In this document: in pieces, positions 18,865 to 30,400 of the stretch
How positions within the stretch are numbered: position 1 is the first letter of the stretch
Layout: every line of letters starts with the position of its first letter
Source of the DNA: Eubacteriaceae bacterium
GTDB lineage: Bacteria > Bacillota > Clostridia > Lachnospirales > Lachnospiraceae
DNA length: 64,000 nucleotides
NCBI GenBank assembly: GCA_902363805.1
Contig: CABJBF010000003.1
Coordinates: 262,564-326,563 of the forward strand
Reading direction: 5' to 3'
The notes under the pieces: model-generated
Told to the model about the DNA's origin: nothing
The model's input: the letters and a program-made list of their open reading frames with translations, nothing else
Database searches by the model: none
Program-made: the position numbers and the translations under genes

Positions 18865-18893
18865 ATGATAGCAAATATAATCTCTTTTTTGAA
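18865..18893 (-). promoter_or_regulatory. Putative chbP promoter; contents of the 18831-19200 gap
   Basis: On the minus strand TTCAAA and TATCAT are spaced 17 bases, about 35 bases upstream of the chbP start. The remaining gap is AT-rich and serves as a divergent promoter region for the small plus-strand gene at 19201. A palindromic TAAATAAATTTATTT at about 19025-19039 is the only other feature I see. Confidence 0.35.
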
Positions 18894-19200
18894 TGAACGT
18901 ACTTGTTATTACTTTTCTCTTTTTGTCAGATTTGTTTTTATTTTTTGTTATTTGGAACAAATAAATACAAATCAACAATAATTTACATGTTAATCTATCT
19001 AGTCTGGATGGCATAAATATTAGCTAAATAAATTTATTTGATATCGGTGGAGCTAACGCGACTTTAATGCATGCAACTTGTTTCCGTAAATTGTAGATTC
19101 ATTATGAAAATAAAGAAAATCAATTTAATTTTAGACTTTATTTATGTTTGTTTAGGTGTAAAATATACATATAAATAAACATCAAAGTTGGGAGGTTTAT

Positions 19201-19575
19201 ATGAGAGAACGATTACAGGAATTTTTGGACCATATGGAAATGGTCACATCAAAAGAATTGTCAGACAATGAACGTGAAGCAGTTTTTAATGATTTTATGA
19301 AACAGATTCAGTTTTTCCAAAATGAAAGACTTATTCATTTAATCGTAACAGTTACATTTGCAATTATTGCAATTTTTACAACTTTGGCAAATTATGTTCT
19401 CCAAAGTATATGTGTGTTTGTATTTTTGCTTGCAATATACATTCTTCTTTTATTTTACATAAGGCATTATTTCTTTCTCGAAAGAGGAGTACAAAAACTT
19501 TACCTCTACTATGATAAACTTGTCAAAAACACTTATTATAGTGATGATGTGAAGAAAAAATGCAGTTTAGTTTAA
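19201..19575 (+). CDS. Small two-TM membrane protein, unknown function
   Basis: This 124-residue protein is preceded by GGGAGG seven bases before the ATG. A charged N-terminal helix of about 45 residues (MRERLQEFLDHMEMVTSKEL) is followed by two closely spaced hydrophobic segments at about residues 46-68 and 71-93. A short Lys/Tyr-rich C-terminal tail (KLYLYYDKLVKNTYYSDDVKKK) follows, predicted to be cytoplasmic. It has no recognised family. It is transcribed divergently from chbP and ends well before a bidirectional terminator. Confidence 0.7.
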   Translation: MRERLQEFLDHMEMVTSKELSDNEREAVFNDFMKQIQFFQNERLIHLIVTVTFAIIAIFTTLANYVLQSICVFVFLLAIYILLLFYIRHYFFLERGVQKLYLYYDKLVKNTYYSDDVKKKCSLV

Positions 19576-19723
19576 AAATAGCGTACTATTTTCAAATAAA
19601 ATAATTATCGACTTTTTTCGACTATAATTAATTTGTAATGTTAAAATCAAAAAGCCACTTTTAGAAAAACAATGTTTTTCTAATCATGTAAAAATACCAA
19701 ATTGGGATGTTTTACAAAAAAAG

Positions 19724-19762
19724 GCTACCACTTTACGTAATTTGTAAAGTGGTAGCTTTTTT
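19724..19762. terminator. Bidirectional intrinsic terminator
   Basis: Perfect 13-bp arms GCTACCACTTTAC and GTAAAGTGGTAGC are flanked by A-run on the left and T-run on the right. It serves the small membrane gene (+) and the beta-CASP gene (-). Confidence 0.9.
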
Positions 19763-19793
19763 AATTAATAGCTTTTAACTTAATAATAAAATT

Positions 19794-21395
19794 TTATCTA
19801 TCCCATTTATCGCAAAGTGCCTGTACCTGATCGGCAAATTTTGCAAGGTCTTTATTTGCACCGCCTTCATTACGTTTAATAACTGCAAGAAGTCTCTGCC
19901 CTGCAGCAAGTAATCTTTCGTATACAGTAGATGGTTTTCTCTGTTTTGAAGAGTTGCTTTGTATTCTGATTGGAACTCCTTCTTTTATTAATTCACCTGT
20001 TGCCAGGTCAAACTGTGTTCCACTGTAAGGAGCATATGCATCATATCCATGTTCATCTCTTAAAAGTTTTGCAAAAATATCACATACCTCATCTTCACCA
20101 TGAACTACAAAGACTTTCTGTGGTCTTTTCTTCATAGCTTCGAGCCATTTTACTAACTCTTTCTGATCTCCATGACCGCTTATACCTTTTAAGGATTCTA
20201 TTCTTGCCTTAACAGCTATTTCTTCACCAAAAAGTTTTACTGTTGTTGCTCCTTCAAGTATTGCTCTTCCTAACGTACCGACTGCCTGATAACCTACAAA
20301 TAATATTGTAGAGTTCTCTCTCCACAGATTATGCTTCAAGTGGTGTCGTATTCTTCCGGCTTCACACATACCTGATGCAGACAATATAACTTTTGGCATA
20401 TTATTCTGGTTAATAGCAACAGATTCATTACTTGTAACTGAAACCTTTAATCCATCGAACTTCAACGGGTTAACTCCCATGTTAATTAATTCCATTGTTT
20501 CTTCATCAAAGCAATCAATTACGTTATTATTAAATACATTTGTTGCCTCTATGGCAAGCGGACTATCTACATACACTTCAAAATTAGGATAGTTCTTAAC
20601 CATATTATCTCTTTTAATAATACGGAGGAAATATAGCATTTCCTGAGTTCTGCCTACGGCAAATGACGGGATAACTACATTTCCACCTCTTGCAAATGTT
20701 TCGTTTAATATTCTCGCCAGAGCTTTTACATAATCAGGTCTTTCTTCATGGAATCTGTCACCATATGTAGATTCTATTAAGACATAGTCAGCTCCATCCA
20801 TTGTCTTAGGATCTTTAATTATTGGTTTATTAATATTACCAATATCTCCTGAGAAAATTATCGTCTTAGACACATCACCTTCAGTAACTTTTACCTCGAT
20901 GCTTGATGAACCAAGCAAATGTCCTGCATCTACAAACTTAATCTGGAATTCATCACATACACTCACAGTTTCATCATAGTTTACCGGAACCATTAATTCA
21001 CAGGCAGCTACTGCATCTGCCATCGTATAGATTGGCTCATATTCTTCCTTGCCGGCTCTCTTTGCCTTTCTGCTTTTCCATTCAGCTTCAAATTCCTGGA
21101 TATGTGCACTATCACGAAGCATTATGTTACATAATTCGCAAGTTGCTTTCGTTGCAAATACCTGTCCCTTAAAGCCTCTCTTTACCATAAGCGGAATTAA
21201 TCCTGAATGGTCAATGTGGGCATGAGTTAAAAATATGTAATCTATATCTCCTGCTGCCACCGGCAACTCCTGATTTACATAAATATCCTTTCCCTGTTCC
21301 ATACCACAATCTACAATAGCTTTTTTATCCCCAACCTGTAAATAGTGGCAACTTCCTGTAACCTCATGGTCTGCTCCAAGAAATGTTAGAATCAT
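19794..21395 (-). CDS. MBL-fold / beta-CASP RNA-processing type exonuclease
   Basis: This 533-residue protein combines a metallo-beta-lactamase core with a beta-CASP domain. The metal motifs are FLTHAHIDHSG (near residue 54), GHLLGSSSIEV and FSGDIG. The beta-CASP signature motifs include VVIPSFAVGRTQE, VILSASGMCEAGRIRHHLKH and the C-terminal GHGDQKELVKW and VFVVHGE. This group (KIAA/YsH1/CPSF-like bacterial nucleases) is distinct from RNase J, which has a longer C-terminus. It probably acts on RNA in the cytoplasm, substrate unknown. It is a single gene with GGGGAT before the start. Confidence 0.9.
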   Translation of the reverse strand: MILTFLGADHEVTGSCHYLQVGDKKAIVDCGMEQGKDIYVNQELPVAAGDIDYIFLTHAHIDHSGLIPLMVKRGFKGQVFATKATCELCNIMLRDSAHIQEFEAEWKSRKAKRAGKEEYEPIYTMADAVAACELMVPVNYDETVSVCDEFQIKFVDAGHLLGSSSIEVKVTEGDVSKTIIFSGDIGNINKPIIKDPKTMDGADYVLIESTYGDRFHEERPDYVKALARILNETFARGGNVVIPSFAVGRTQEMLYFLRIIKRDNMVKNYPNFEVYVDSPLAIEATNVFNNNVIDCFDEETMELINMGVNPLKFDGLKVSVTSNESVAINQNNMPKVILSASGMCEAGRIRHHLKHNLWRENSTILFVGYQAVGTLGRAILEGATTVKLFGEEIAVKARIESLKGISGHGDQKELVKWLEAMKKRPQKVFVVHGEDEVCDIFAKLLRDEHGYDAYAPYSGTQFDLATGELIKEGVPIRIQSNSSKQRKPSTVYERLLAAGQRLLAVIKRNEGGANKDLAKFADQVQALCDKWDR

Positions 21396-21505
21396 AAAAT
21401 CATCCCCTTTATATTAAATTTTAATCCGAACTAATTAATATTTTTATTATATCATCTTATGATTACAGGGTCAAAAATATAAAACGATTTTATTGCTTTA
21501 TTTTT

Positions 21506-24500
21506 TTATTTTTTGTTTTTAATCTTCTTTACTTTGCTCCAATTGCCATATACTTTTTTACCATTAACAACTTCATATGCTCTTGCTTTAACATAATAAG
21601 TTTTATTTGGTTTAAGTTTTCTTACAACTACATTAACCTTCTTAGAAGTTATCTTAATAACTTTCTTTCCGGCAAATCTGTTATTTCTAGCAACTAAAAC
21701 TTCATAGCCTTTTGCTTTCTTAACTTTTCTTAACTTAATTGCTACTTTCTTAGCTGATTTTTTCTTTACTGTCTTTTTAATTTTTACTGTCTTAACTGCC
21801 TTTGTTGTAGCTTTAGTTGTTGTAGTTACATTTTCTGTTGTTGTCTGATTTGCAGTAGTAGAAACATTTGTTGTGTCTTTTGCAGTTGTGCTTTCTGTTG
21901 TTAAATCTTTTGTTATGCTTTCTTTAACTGCTTCTGTTGTTATTTCAGTTGTTGTTTCCTCTCCAATTTCAACCTCAACTGTATAGCCTTCTGTTTCAAA
22001 TCCATTAAGTTCTGAAGTAATCTTAATTGTATGCTTTCCTGTTTTGTCAAATGTATATGTTACAGTTGTTGCTGCAGGATATTTGTTGTATAACTCTCCA
22101 TCAACATATACATTGTAAATCTGTCCTAATCTTATCTGTTCTAAGCTCTGCTGCCACATAACTGATACTTCATTTTTATTCTGTTTTGCAATTGCAACAC
22201 CTTTTACTTCTAATGGCTTTGCCCACTCTACATTAATTGTTGCCTGCTGCATTAATATTGGAGTGTTGTCTTTATCATCAACATATGCTGTAACAATATA
22301 TTTTCCTGCCTTATCAATGTTTACTGTTGCATTACCATTTTCGTCAGTAACTGCTCCATCGATTGGTGTAACTTCACCTGTTTTAACATCAACAATTCCA
22401 ATCTTTGCACCTTTAACAGCATGTGTACTTGCATCAATAACTGACTGTTCACATGCACCATACCATGCATAATTATATCCGCTTACTGATACATTAAATG
22501 TTTTATCTGTTGTTGTGCTGTCTGTATCAAGCTTAATTGTTGATAAATCATCTGAATATCCTGCATCCTGAAGGAAATAGAAATCAACTACATCATTGTC
22601 TGCTGTTTTAGCCTGGTCTACTGTATATCCTGTGTAATATCCATTTACTAATTCATCATTATGTGGATATTTTCCATTAATTGAATACATAAATGTTGAA
22701 GCATCTTTTCCAAATGCCTTTGAAACAAATGTTCCATACTGGCTTGTACTAAAATCAATGTAATCTTTTGCTGTTGAAGTTGTGAATTTATCTCCGTATA
22801 CATATTCATGTGCTGCAACGAGAACATCGAGAGCTGATACTCCATCTTTTACTGCATCTGTATAGCCATATCTTTCAGCTAAATATCCATTAACTTCTAC
22901 TGTCTTTGAAGCTACGATAAATTTGTTATTAGCCTGAGCATTTACCGTAACATTTACATTTTCATTTTCTAATATGCACTTGTCAAAGTTTTCATTAGAA
23001 ATATCTGAAATTGCATTTATTTTTTCTTCTGTAGTCTTACTGTTATCCATAAGTAACTGTGCATACTTAGAAGTAATTTCTACAATTTCATTTTTAGCAT
23101 CTTCGCTACAATCATTTAAATCTTTTCCTGTTGCATATTTGTAAAGTACTTCATTGCAATCATCTGATGCATAGCTATCTGTTACTGTTGCATATGTAGC
23201 ATTTACTTTACCGCATACAACTTTATCTTTTGAAACACCGTAACAGTTTGTTACTTTTCCTCTTGTTATTGAACCTATTATTGAGCCTAATGTATCACCT
23301 GTTGCAGCACTTGAAACTGTTCCAAGAGAGATACAGTTATTTACTGATGAATCTGCAGAACCATTTGCATAGCCAACAATTCCACCAATCATTAAACCTG
23401 TTTTGCTTTCAATATTTGCTGTATTAATACAGTTTGTAATCGTTGCACTTGTTGTAATTTCACTTGCGATTCCGCCTGCATAACCTGCTGTTGAAACAAC
23501 ATTTCCTTCGTTTACACAGTTTTCAACAGTGCCATTTGTAGTACCTACAATACCACCTGTGTATCTGTTTCCTGAAATAGTTCCTTTGTTCTTTGAGTTT
23601 TTAATTACTGTTCCTTTTGTATATCCACAAATACCACCAATGTAACTCCAGTTTCCTTTTACGTAGTCTTTAATTTCAACATTTACATCTGCTGTTACAT
23701 TATTAATTTCTGTATTTGAAGCGTATCCTACAATACCACCTGTATTTGCTTTTGTTACACTCATTGTAGATGGAGCTGTAATTACAACATCACCTTCTAC
23801 TGTAAGATTGTTTAATTTTGCACCATTTGTATATGCAAATAATCCACCATAAACTGTTGAGGCATTAATTGCTGTTTTATCAACTCTTAAGTTGTATATC
23901 TTATGATTATCACCATCAAATGTTCCACCGTAATATACATATGCAGAACTTGAAGTATAATAACTAATCTGTGGGAAATTGTATCCGGCAAGATCAATAT
24001 CCTTTGTTAATTTTGCATTTAATGCTGATGTTGTCTTTGCTGTTGATGAATTTACTTCGTTAGCAAACCATGCAAGTTCTGCACCTGTACTAATTAAGTA
24101 TGTTCCATCTTCATCCTTTTGTGGTTCAGTAAATGTTTTTCCGTCCCATGCGTTTTCATCAGCTTTCTTTAATACAATAGTTAATGTTGTTTTTCCGTCA
24201 GTTACTTCTGTCTTAGAACCTAATGTAAATGTACCATATTTTGCCACATATCCCGGTGCACTAACGCTGTAACTATATTTTGCATATCCAAGAGCACTGA
24301 AATCTTCAATTGTTTCGTTTGTATTTTTATTTACTACAGATAAGTCATAGTCTTTAATTTCATTTCCCTGTTCATCTGTTACATTAACATTAACTCCATA
24401 AGTTACCTTTCTATTTACAGGAATAGAGAAATCTGAAATTGTTGAATGCTGTCCTGTAACAATTACTGCGTTAAAGCATGTTCCAACACCTGCATCTGTT

Positions 24501-26935
24501 AATGTATACATATACTTCCATGCATCTGCATAGCTGTACATTGACTGTAAGTTAATGTATCCGTTTGAAATTGTATAATCTGTCTGTTCCTGTCCATCTT
24601 CAAATGTTAAATCAGAAGGTATTGTAACTTCTAATGAACCACTATCAGCAACCTGATACTGTGAAATCTGACCTGTTAACTTAGTACCATCCGGTGTATT
24701 TCCTACTATCTGTAATACTACCGGATTGAAAATACCTGAAACCTTTGGAATCGATCTGTAAAGCCCGTCAAATATTATTTTAACCTTATCTCCCGGCATA
24801 ATTTTTTCTCCGGGATTTGACATGTTTTCATAATTCATCTGAACTTTAGCAGCTCTTACAACCTGATATCCTACAGAACCATTCTTTGATGTAACTTTTA
24901 TAATATTGTTTCCTTCTTTAAGGTTTACATCATATGTTCCATTTTCATTTGCTTCAACTATTGTTCCGTCTTCAAAGCTACTATGTAAGTCATCTGTTGT
25001 TTTTATCGGAATAACTTCAACTTTATCTATTCCACTTGAAGCATATGGTGCAATGTTCATACTTCCTTCTTTTCCATTAAAGAAGAATGTATCATAATTC
25101 CAACACCAGTCTTTTCCATTCACATTTTTTACTCCAATATCAGAAATGTCTGATTTTTCATTTCCGACATGGATTATTGCTATACCTGTTCTCTTTGGAG
25201 ATATTGCAGGATAAAATCCTCCGCTTGATGTACCATCTACATCTATAGCGTTATAAGTAACTGCAATTACGGCTGTTCCTGCTTTAACCCCTTTAATATC
25301 TAACCAGTTTCCTTTTCCGTTAGTTCTATTATCTTCTACTTCTTCTATATCAATATTATCTGCACCTGATAAAATTTCATAATTAAAATCAGGTTCAATC
25401 ATTATATTTCCTGCATCGCTATTAATAATTTCCCATACTCTGTAAGCTCTGAGTCTGAATGTTTCATCAACGTCAATGTTCTTAACATTCTTATCGCTTA
25501 CATTCATAATTAAGTTTGCTTCATCTCTTGTTAATACTCTGCTGTCTAAGCCACTGAAATCATGACTTGTAACATCTTTTCTATCCAAATCAACTGAAAA
25601 TGTTGCTGATTGTTCGCTTCCAAGGCTCATATATCCTGCCTTAGTTACATATCCATCTTTAGATACACGATATGAATAATTTCCATTTGACTTTGGAACA
25701 TAGAAATACCATGTTACTGTTCCATCTGAATTAGTTTTTTGCTTATAACTTTCAATTTCTTTATCCCTAAAGTTGTTCATCTGGAAATATACCTGTGCTT
25801 TCGCTTCATCAGGTACTGTAATAGCTGATGTAATTCTTGAAACAACTGAAGGTGACCATGAAAATGTTGAATAACCTTTTTGTACTGTACCGTTAATTCC
25901 ATATCCATAAGTAAGATCATATTCTTCTGCTATGTCTTTATTTGGATATGCAAAATAATTGTAAAGGCATGCATTTCCCTGAGCTACAAGCATATATGGA
26001 TAGTATGTAATGCCTGCATTTACATATGGTGTACCAGGTGTAGCTGTACAACTATAATAAGGGCAAACAACTTCTGTAGTATACTGGTCCGCTGTTAAAT
26101 AATTATTTCCGTCATACTTTGTTCTTGAACTTACATTTGTACATCTGATATATACTGATTTTGAATCATATCCTGACTGAGTTACATTAGATGACATTGG
26201 AACGTTAACGCACATACCGCCTAATGGATTTGTATACTCTTGTGTACTTTCATCATATCCAAATGCTCTGTATGAATATGTTCCACCATTTAATGAAGCT
26301 GTGTATACTCTGTACTGTCCACTTGAATCAAGATTTCCACCTTCAAGTTTAATTTCTTCTGATTCATCAAATTCATCGTAACCTGTTTCTTCATTCTGTC
26401 CTAATGTCTTATACAATTTTATTTCAGGATTCTTATTTGCCCCTTCATTATCTCTTCCAACATAAAATGTCATGTCATATGTTGTTTCTTCAGGGTCCTG
26501 TACAGTTAAATAAACTGTATAAGTTGCTTCTGAAAGTAAGCCTGTTGTTTTACAATATGCTTTCCAGCTATACTTATATTTTCCCGGAGTGCTTTCTGTT
26601 ACTGCATATTCCGGAAGACTGCTTGCAAAGCCGATAGTGATTTCTTCATATTTTGAAGGTTCTGACCATGTTTCACTTTCTTCATCGTAAACACTTCTGC
26701 TTACATAATAAAGCATTCCATGTTTTTCGCTGTCAGTGAATTTGTCCCCTAAATATGGCTTATATCCATTATAGATATAAGTTGTCTCATTCACTTCTTC
26801 CTTTACACCATCGCTTAATGTAATGCATGGTGCTTTTTCTTCTGCTCTTGCAATTGTGACATCATTAAGTGTCATACCGGCAATCATTGTTATTGCCAAT
26901 AAAAATGCAAGCATTTTCTTTCCCACTTGTTTCAT
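21506..26935 (-). CDS. Giant secreted DUF4430 / GLUG-repeat / FN3 surface protein
   Basis: I start it at the ATG at 26935, which has GGAGAG just upstream and opens a signal peptide (MKQVGKKMLAFLLAITMIAG, cleavage near ARA-EE). The frame extends to a TTG at 27022 without an RBS. The protein has about 1,809 residues. In order: a long N-terminal region of beta-rich modules, a GLUG-type repeat block at about 1030-1230 (repeated GGIVGY..., ...NCVNEGNV), and a DUF4430 / transcobalamin C-terminal-like domain at about 1350-1460 (DGVSALDVLVAAHEYVYG, SINGKYPHN). An FN3-like domain (1570-1660), a Thr-rich linker (1660-1715) and a C-terminal FN3-like tail rich in Lys and Tyr follow. It is an extracellular binding protein, and corrinoid binding is inferred. 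It may belong to the operon upstream, though a 500-base leader separates them. Confidence 0.85.
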   Translation of the reverse strand: MKQVGKKMLAFLLAITMIAGMTLNDVTIARAEEKAPCITLSDGVKEEVNETTYIYNGYKPYLGDKFTDSEKHGMLYYVSRSVYDEESETWSEPSKYEEITIGFASSLPEYAVTESTPGKYKYSWKAYCKTTGLLSEATYTVYLTVQDPEETTYDMTFYVGRDNEGANKNPEIKLYKTLGQNEETGYDEFDESEEIKLEGGNLDSSGQYRVYTASLNGGTYSYRAFGYDESTQEYTNPLGGMCVNVPMSSNVTQSGYDSKSVYIRCTNVSSRTKYDGNNYLTADQYTTEVVCPYYSCTATPGTPYVNAGITYYPYMLVAQGNACLYNYFAYPNKDIAEEYDLTYGYGINGTVQKGYSTFSWSPSVVSRITSAITVPDEAKAQVYFQMNNFRDKEIESYKQKTNSDGTVTWYFYVPKSNGNYSYRVSKDGYVTKAGYMSLGSEQSATFSVDLDRKDVTSHDFSGLDSRVLTRDEANLIMNVSDKNVKNIDVDETFRLRAYRVWEIINSDAGNIMIEPDFNYEILSGADNIDIEEVEDNRTNGKGNWLDIKGVKAGTAVIAVTYNAIDVDGTSSGGFYPAISPKRTGIAIIHVGNEKSDISDIGVKNVNGKDWCWNYDTFFFNGKEGSMNIAPYASSGIDKVEVIPIKTTDDLHSSFEDGTIVEANENGTYDVNLKEGNNIIKVTSKNGSVGYQVVRAAKVQMNYENMSNPGEKIMPGDKVKIIFDGLYRSIPKVSGIFNPVVLQIVGNTPDGTKLTGQISQYQVADSGSLEVTIPSDLTFEDGQEQTDYTISNGYINLQSMYSYADAWKYMYTLTDAGVGTCFNAVIVTGQHSTISDFSIPVNRKVTYGVNVNVTDEQGNEIKDYDLSVVNKNTNETIEDFSALGYAKYSYSVSAPGYVAKYGTFTLGSKTEVTDGKTTLTIVLKKADENAWDGKTFTEPQKDEDGTYLISTGAELAWFANEVNSSTAKTTSALNAKLTKDIDLAGYNFPQISYYTSSSAYVYYGGTFDGDNHKIYNLRVDKTAINASTVYGGLFAYTNGAKLNNLTVEGDVVITAPSTMSVTKANTGGIVGYASNTEINNVTADVNVEIKDYVKGNWSYIGGICGYTKGTVIKNSKNKGTISGNRYTGGIVGTTNGTVENCVNEGNVVSTAGYAGGIASEITTSATITNCINTANIESKTGLMIGGIVGYANGSADSSVNNCISLGTVSSAATGDTLGSIIGSITRGKVTNCYGVSKDKVVCGKVNATYATVTDSYASDDCNEVLYKYATGKDLNDCSEDAKNEIVEITSKYAQLLMDNSKTTEEKINAISDISNENFDKCILENENVNVTVNAQANNKFIVASKTVEVNGYLAERYGYTDAVKDGVSALDVLVAAHEYVYGDKFTTSTAKDYIDFSTSQYGTFVSKAFGKDASTFMYSINGKYPHNDELVNGYYTGYTVDQAKTADNDVVDFYFLQDAGYSDDLSTIKLDTDSTTTDKTFNVSVSGYNYAWYGACEQSVIDASTHAVKGAKIGIVDVKTGEVTPIDGAVTDENGNATVNIDKAGKYIVTAYVDDKDNTPILMQQATINVEWAKPLEVKGVAIAKQNKNEVSVMWQQSLEQIRLGQIYNVYVDGELYNKYPAATTVTYTFDKTGKHTIKITSELNGFETEGYTVEVEIGEETTTEITTEAVKESITKDLTTESTTAKDTTNVSTTANQTTTENVTTTTKATTKAVKTVKIKKTVKKKSAKKVAIKLRKVKKAKGYEVLVARNNRFAGKKVIKITSKKVNVVVRKLKPNKTYYVKARAYEVVNGKKVYGNWSKVKKIKNKK

Positions 26936-26999
26936 CTCTTCTCTCCTTTGTTTTTTTAGTCCCATATTTTTGCTGTGAGACTTGCCATAATTAGTGAAA

Positions 27000-27239
27000 G
27001 TAAAACTTACCTGATAGCTCAAACATCATCCATATTTTATTTATCGCCTGCTCTGTTTTTACTTTTTTGCCGAAACATAATTATATATATCAAACACGTT
27101 GTTTTTCTTATTTTGCTGCGCCGTTTATTGTAAATAAAAAAGTAAAACTCGCCTAATGGCTCAAACATTACTTTTTTATTTACACTATGCTCGCAAAATT
27201 GCGAAAAACTTCCTATCGTTTGCTACATATAATTATGTT
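27000..27239. repeat. Nested inverted repeats and 27-bp direct repeat in a leader
   Basis: The 26936-27433 gap contains outer arms AACATAATTATAT (27074-27086) and ATATAATTATGTT (27227-27239). These enclose a second perfect 16-bp pair, GTAAATAAAAAAGTAA (27130-27145) with TTACTTTTTTATTTAC (27168-27183). A 27-base motif starting GTAAAACT and ending GCTCAAACAT occurs at 27142-27168 and, with 4-5 changes, at 27000-27026 just before the giant gene. It may be a small mobile repeat or a structured 5' leader. I find no match to a known riboswitch. Confidence 0.6.
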
Positions 27240-27433
27240 CCATCAAAAAGCTACAAATATTAGCTGTAATAAACAAAATAAAGCTATTTCTTCGTATCAG
27301 TGATGTTAAATTTTATTTCATTAACTATGGCAAATTTCACAATTTAAACCAAAAGTTATACTTTTATACATCTTCGCCATAGCTGCAAATTCCATGCACG
27401 TGTAATCTGCAGTTATGGCTACTTATGTATAAT

Positions 27434-30400
27434 TTAACGTTTTATAGATTTTACGGCTGAATATTTTCCGTATATCTTCTTTTTGTCTACTATTCTGAAA
27501 CCTCTGATTTTGTAATAATACTTTTTGTTTCTTTTTACTTTTCTGTCTATATATGTTGTCTTCTTATTCGAAGTTATTGTTTTTATTATTTTGAATTTTT
27601 TACTCTTTCCTTCTTTTCTGTAGACAACATATCCACTAAAGTTTTTATTTCTGTTCCATTTTATTTTTAAGTATTTTTTGCCCTGTTTTTTTACCTTAAG
27701 TCCGTTTGCTTTTTCAAGTTCTGATTTTGTCTGTACAATGGATTCATTTCCTAAAATTACCCCATCTGCCTTATTTGAAATTCTGATAAAAGGAATAATT
27801 TTATATTGATATGTACTACCAACTATTGCCTGTGTATCTTCGTATCCTGTTTCTTTAAAGTTTGCAATTTCCTTATATTCCCCTGTTTTATTATCTAACT
27901 TATAAAGCAGGTATCCGTCTGCATAACTTAAGTTATTCCAACTTAAATTTATTTTCTGGAATCCTTTATTGTTTCCGGTAAATCCAAGTGAATTTGAATC
28001 CAAATATTCTTTTGCAATTCTTCTGAATACATTTTCAGCATCAATTAACTTTTGGTAGTTAGTTACAAATTTTTCAAGTGAACTATCAAGCTGGTCATAT
28101 GCATTTCTTGCATCAATTATTGCCTGCTTTGAATCAAGAGTTATAACATCACCTATACCGTTTATTTTATTTACGACATCTGCTGCTTTTTCTTCACCTT
28201 CTTTGTCTGTAACGGTAATGTTTACAGTGTCTATTAATGGATCAAATTTGCCGTAAGTAGAAAGTTCATCATTATAAAGTACATAATTAAATGAAACTTC
28301 CACATCAGACATCACTGACATCAGTGCTCTATCATCAACAGTTACATATTTAGTAACATTTCTTGTTTTTCCATTTGAATAAAAAGCTGTAACTTCCATT
28401 CCGCTAGGGTCAAATTTTTCGCCTGCTTTATATTCAAGTTTATCCGGCTGTTTTGTTACCTGTATTTTTGTTATTTTACTTCCAAGTGCCATCATGTATG
28501 CTGAGTCGTTTTTAAAATACATTGTTCCATAATCATCCGAAATCAAACTGCAGATTGCATAATTTGCCTGAGCACCTTTTGGTGAAAACAAAACGTTATA
28601 ATCATTTTCATCCTCGTACTCACTATCTCTTGTAATTATTGCTTTGGTCTGTCCCGGTTTATCTTTAAGTACTCTTATTTTTCCCGGCTCATAATTATCT
28701 ATAAAGTATACATATGTATATCCGTCTTCTGACTCATATCCTGTCGTTGCAAGACCACTTGTCTGAGGATAGCCTCTTGTGCTTAAGTTATATGCAACAC
28801 TCATATCATCCAGATTTACAACTGCAATATGATGTCCTGAATTAACTCCGAACTGTTCTTTTCCTTTAACTCCAACATAAGCCCTTTTATTGCAAATAAC
28901 AGGAGTTGAAGTGCTTGAACTTCCCATATCAAGTTTTTTCACTTCTTCAATTGTTCCATCTGAATCAATTTTTGCTGAACAGAAATCTCCACCTTTTGAT
29001 GTGAAATAAAATCTTTCTGTTTCTTTATCAAAACTAACACTACATCTAATATCGCCTCTTACATCATCATATTTTGATATAAGATTGCCTGTTAACGAAT
29101 CAAGAACTATCAATGAACCTTTACCTTCTTCATCCGCTTTCGCTCCATCATCTGTTCCTACTACAAGATATTTGTCACATACATAACTTCCTGCCCAGTA
29201 AAATCCACCTTTTGATGTATATGTCCAGCTCGCTGTCTTTTTTTCTGTTTTGTCATTTACATCTTCATCTGTAACTGACAAACAAACATAATTTGCATTT
29301 CCTGTCTCACCATTCCAAAATCCTGTATAAATATATCCGTTGTGATAGGTAATCGGTGAATTTGGCTGACCATATAATGGGTCTTCATAAACCCATAAGG
29401 ATTCTAATGTATCTGCATTAAATGCCTGTATTGCTCCACTTGCAAGAGCAACAAATATCATTCCGTCTGCATATGTTGGAGGTGTAATATTAAAAGCTGA
29501 GGTTCTTATCATGTTTCCACTTTTAATTACTTTTCCTGTTATGGTATCTACCTTTACAATCGATGTCGCTGTAGTATATACCAAATCATCTCCAACAAGA
29601 ATCGGCGAACTTGGTGCCCCGCTTCCAAGTCCCGTACCAACTTTTTCTGCCCAATAAAGCATAGAATTTGTATAGTCAGTAGGTATTAGTGCTTTTGTCA
29701 CACCATTATTTTCATCATTGCCTCTGAAATTACTCCATATAGAAGTAATTCCTTTATTTATTGCATTATTAACATCAGCTTCTTTTAGTGTTGCATCTAT
29801 ATTAGTATTTGCTCCTGCAACAAAGCTTCCACTTACAGATTTATATCCGTATTTAGTAACGACATAAGTATATTTTTCACCTTCAAGCAAATTTTCTGCC
29901 GTAAACTGCGTATCAACAACATTTTTACCTGCTATAATTTCTCCATCACTATTTTTTATCTGAATAATACTTCCGTTCGTTAATTTAAAATCTGTATTAG
30001 CAAGATTTATTTTTGCAATTTTAATTATGTAAGTCGAATAACTGCACTCATCTTTTTTAACACTAATCTTTATTCCATCTATTTCTGTGCTAATATCAAT
30101 CTTACTGTTTCCATCAACAGGTTCGTCATTTACATATATGTTGTAATTTTCATCATATGGAACTATCTGTGTTTCTATCTTTTCCAAATTTTTCGGAATG
30201 CTTATTTCATATTCGTAAGTATCCCTGTTGAATTCAGGTTGTATGGAAATATTTCTGCCTGTTTTTTTATTTGCAAATGTAATACCTTTTAATGTTGTCT
30301 GTCTTTTTATATTGAATGTGTATTTTTCTACAACTTTGCTATAAGCTGCTGTTAATACAAATTTATTATCAACAGTTCCTTTTTCAATGATTTTTCCTAG

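Noticed and set aside
19794..21395. RNase J assignment for the beta-CASP protein
   Set aside because: Motifs and length fit the CPSF-like bacterial group and the RNase J C-terminal domain is absent.
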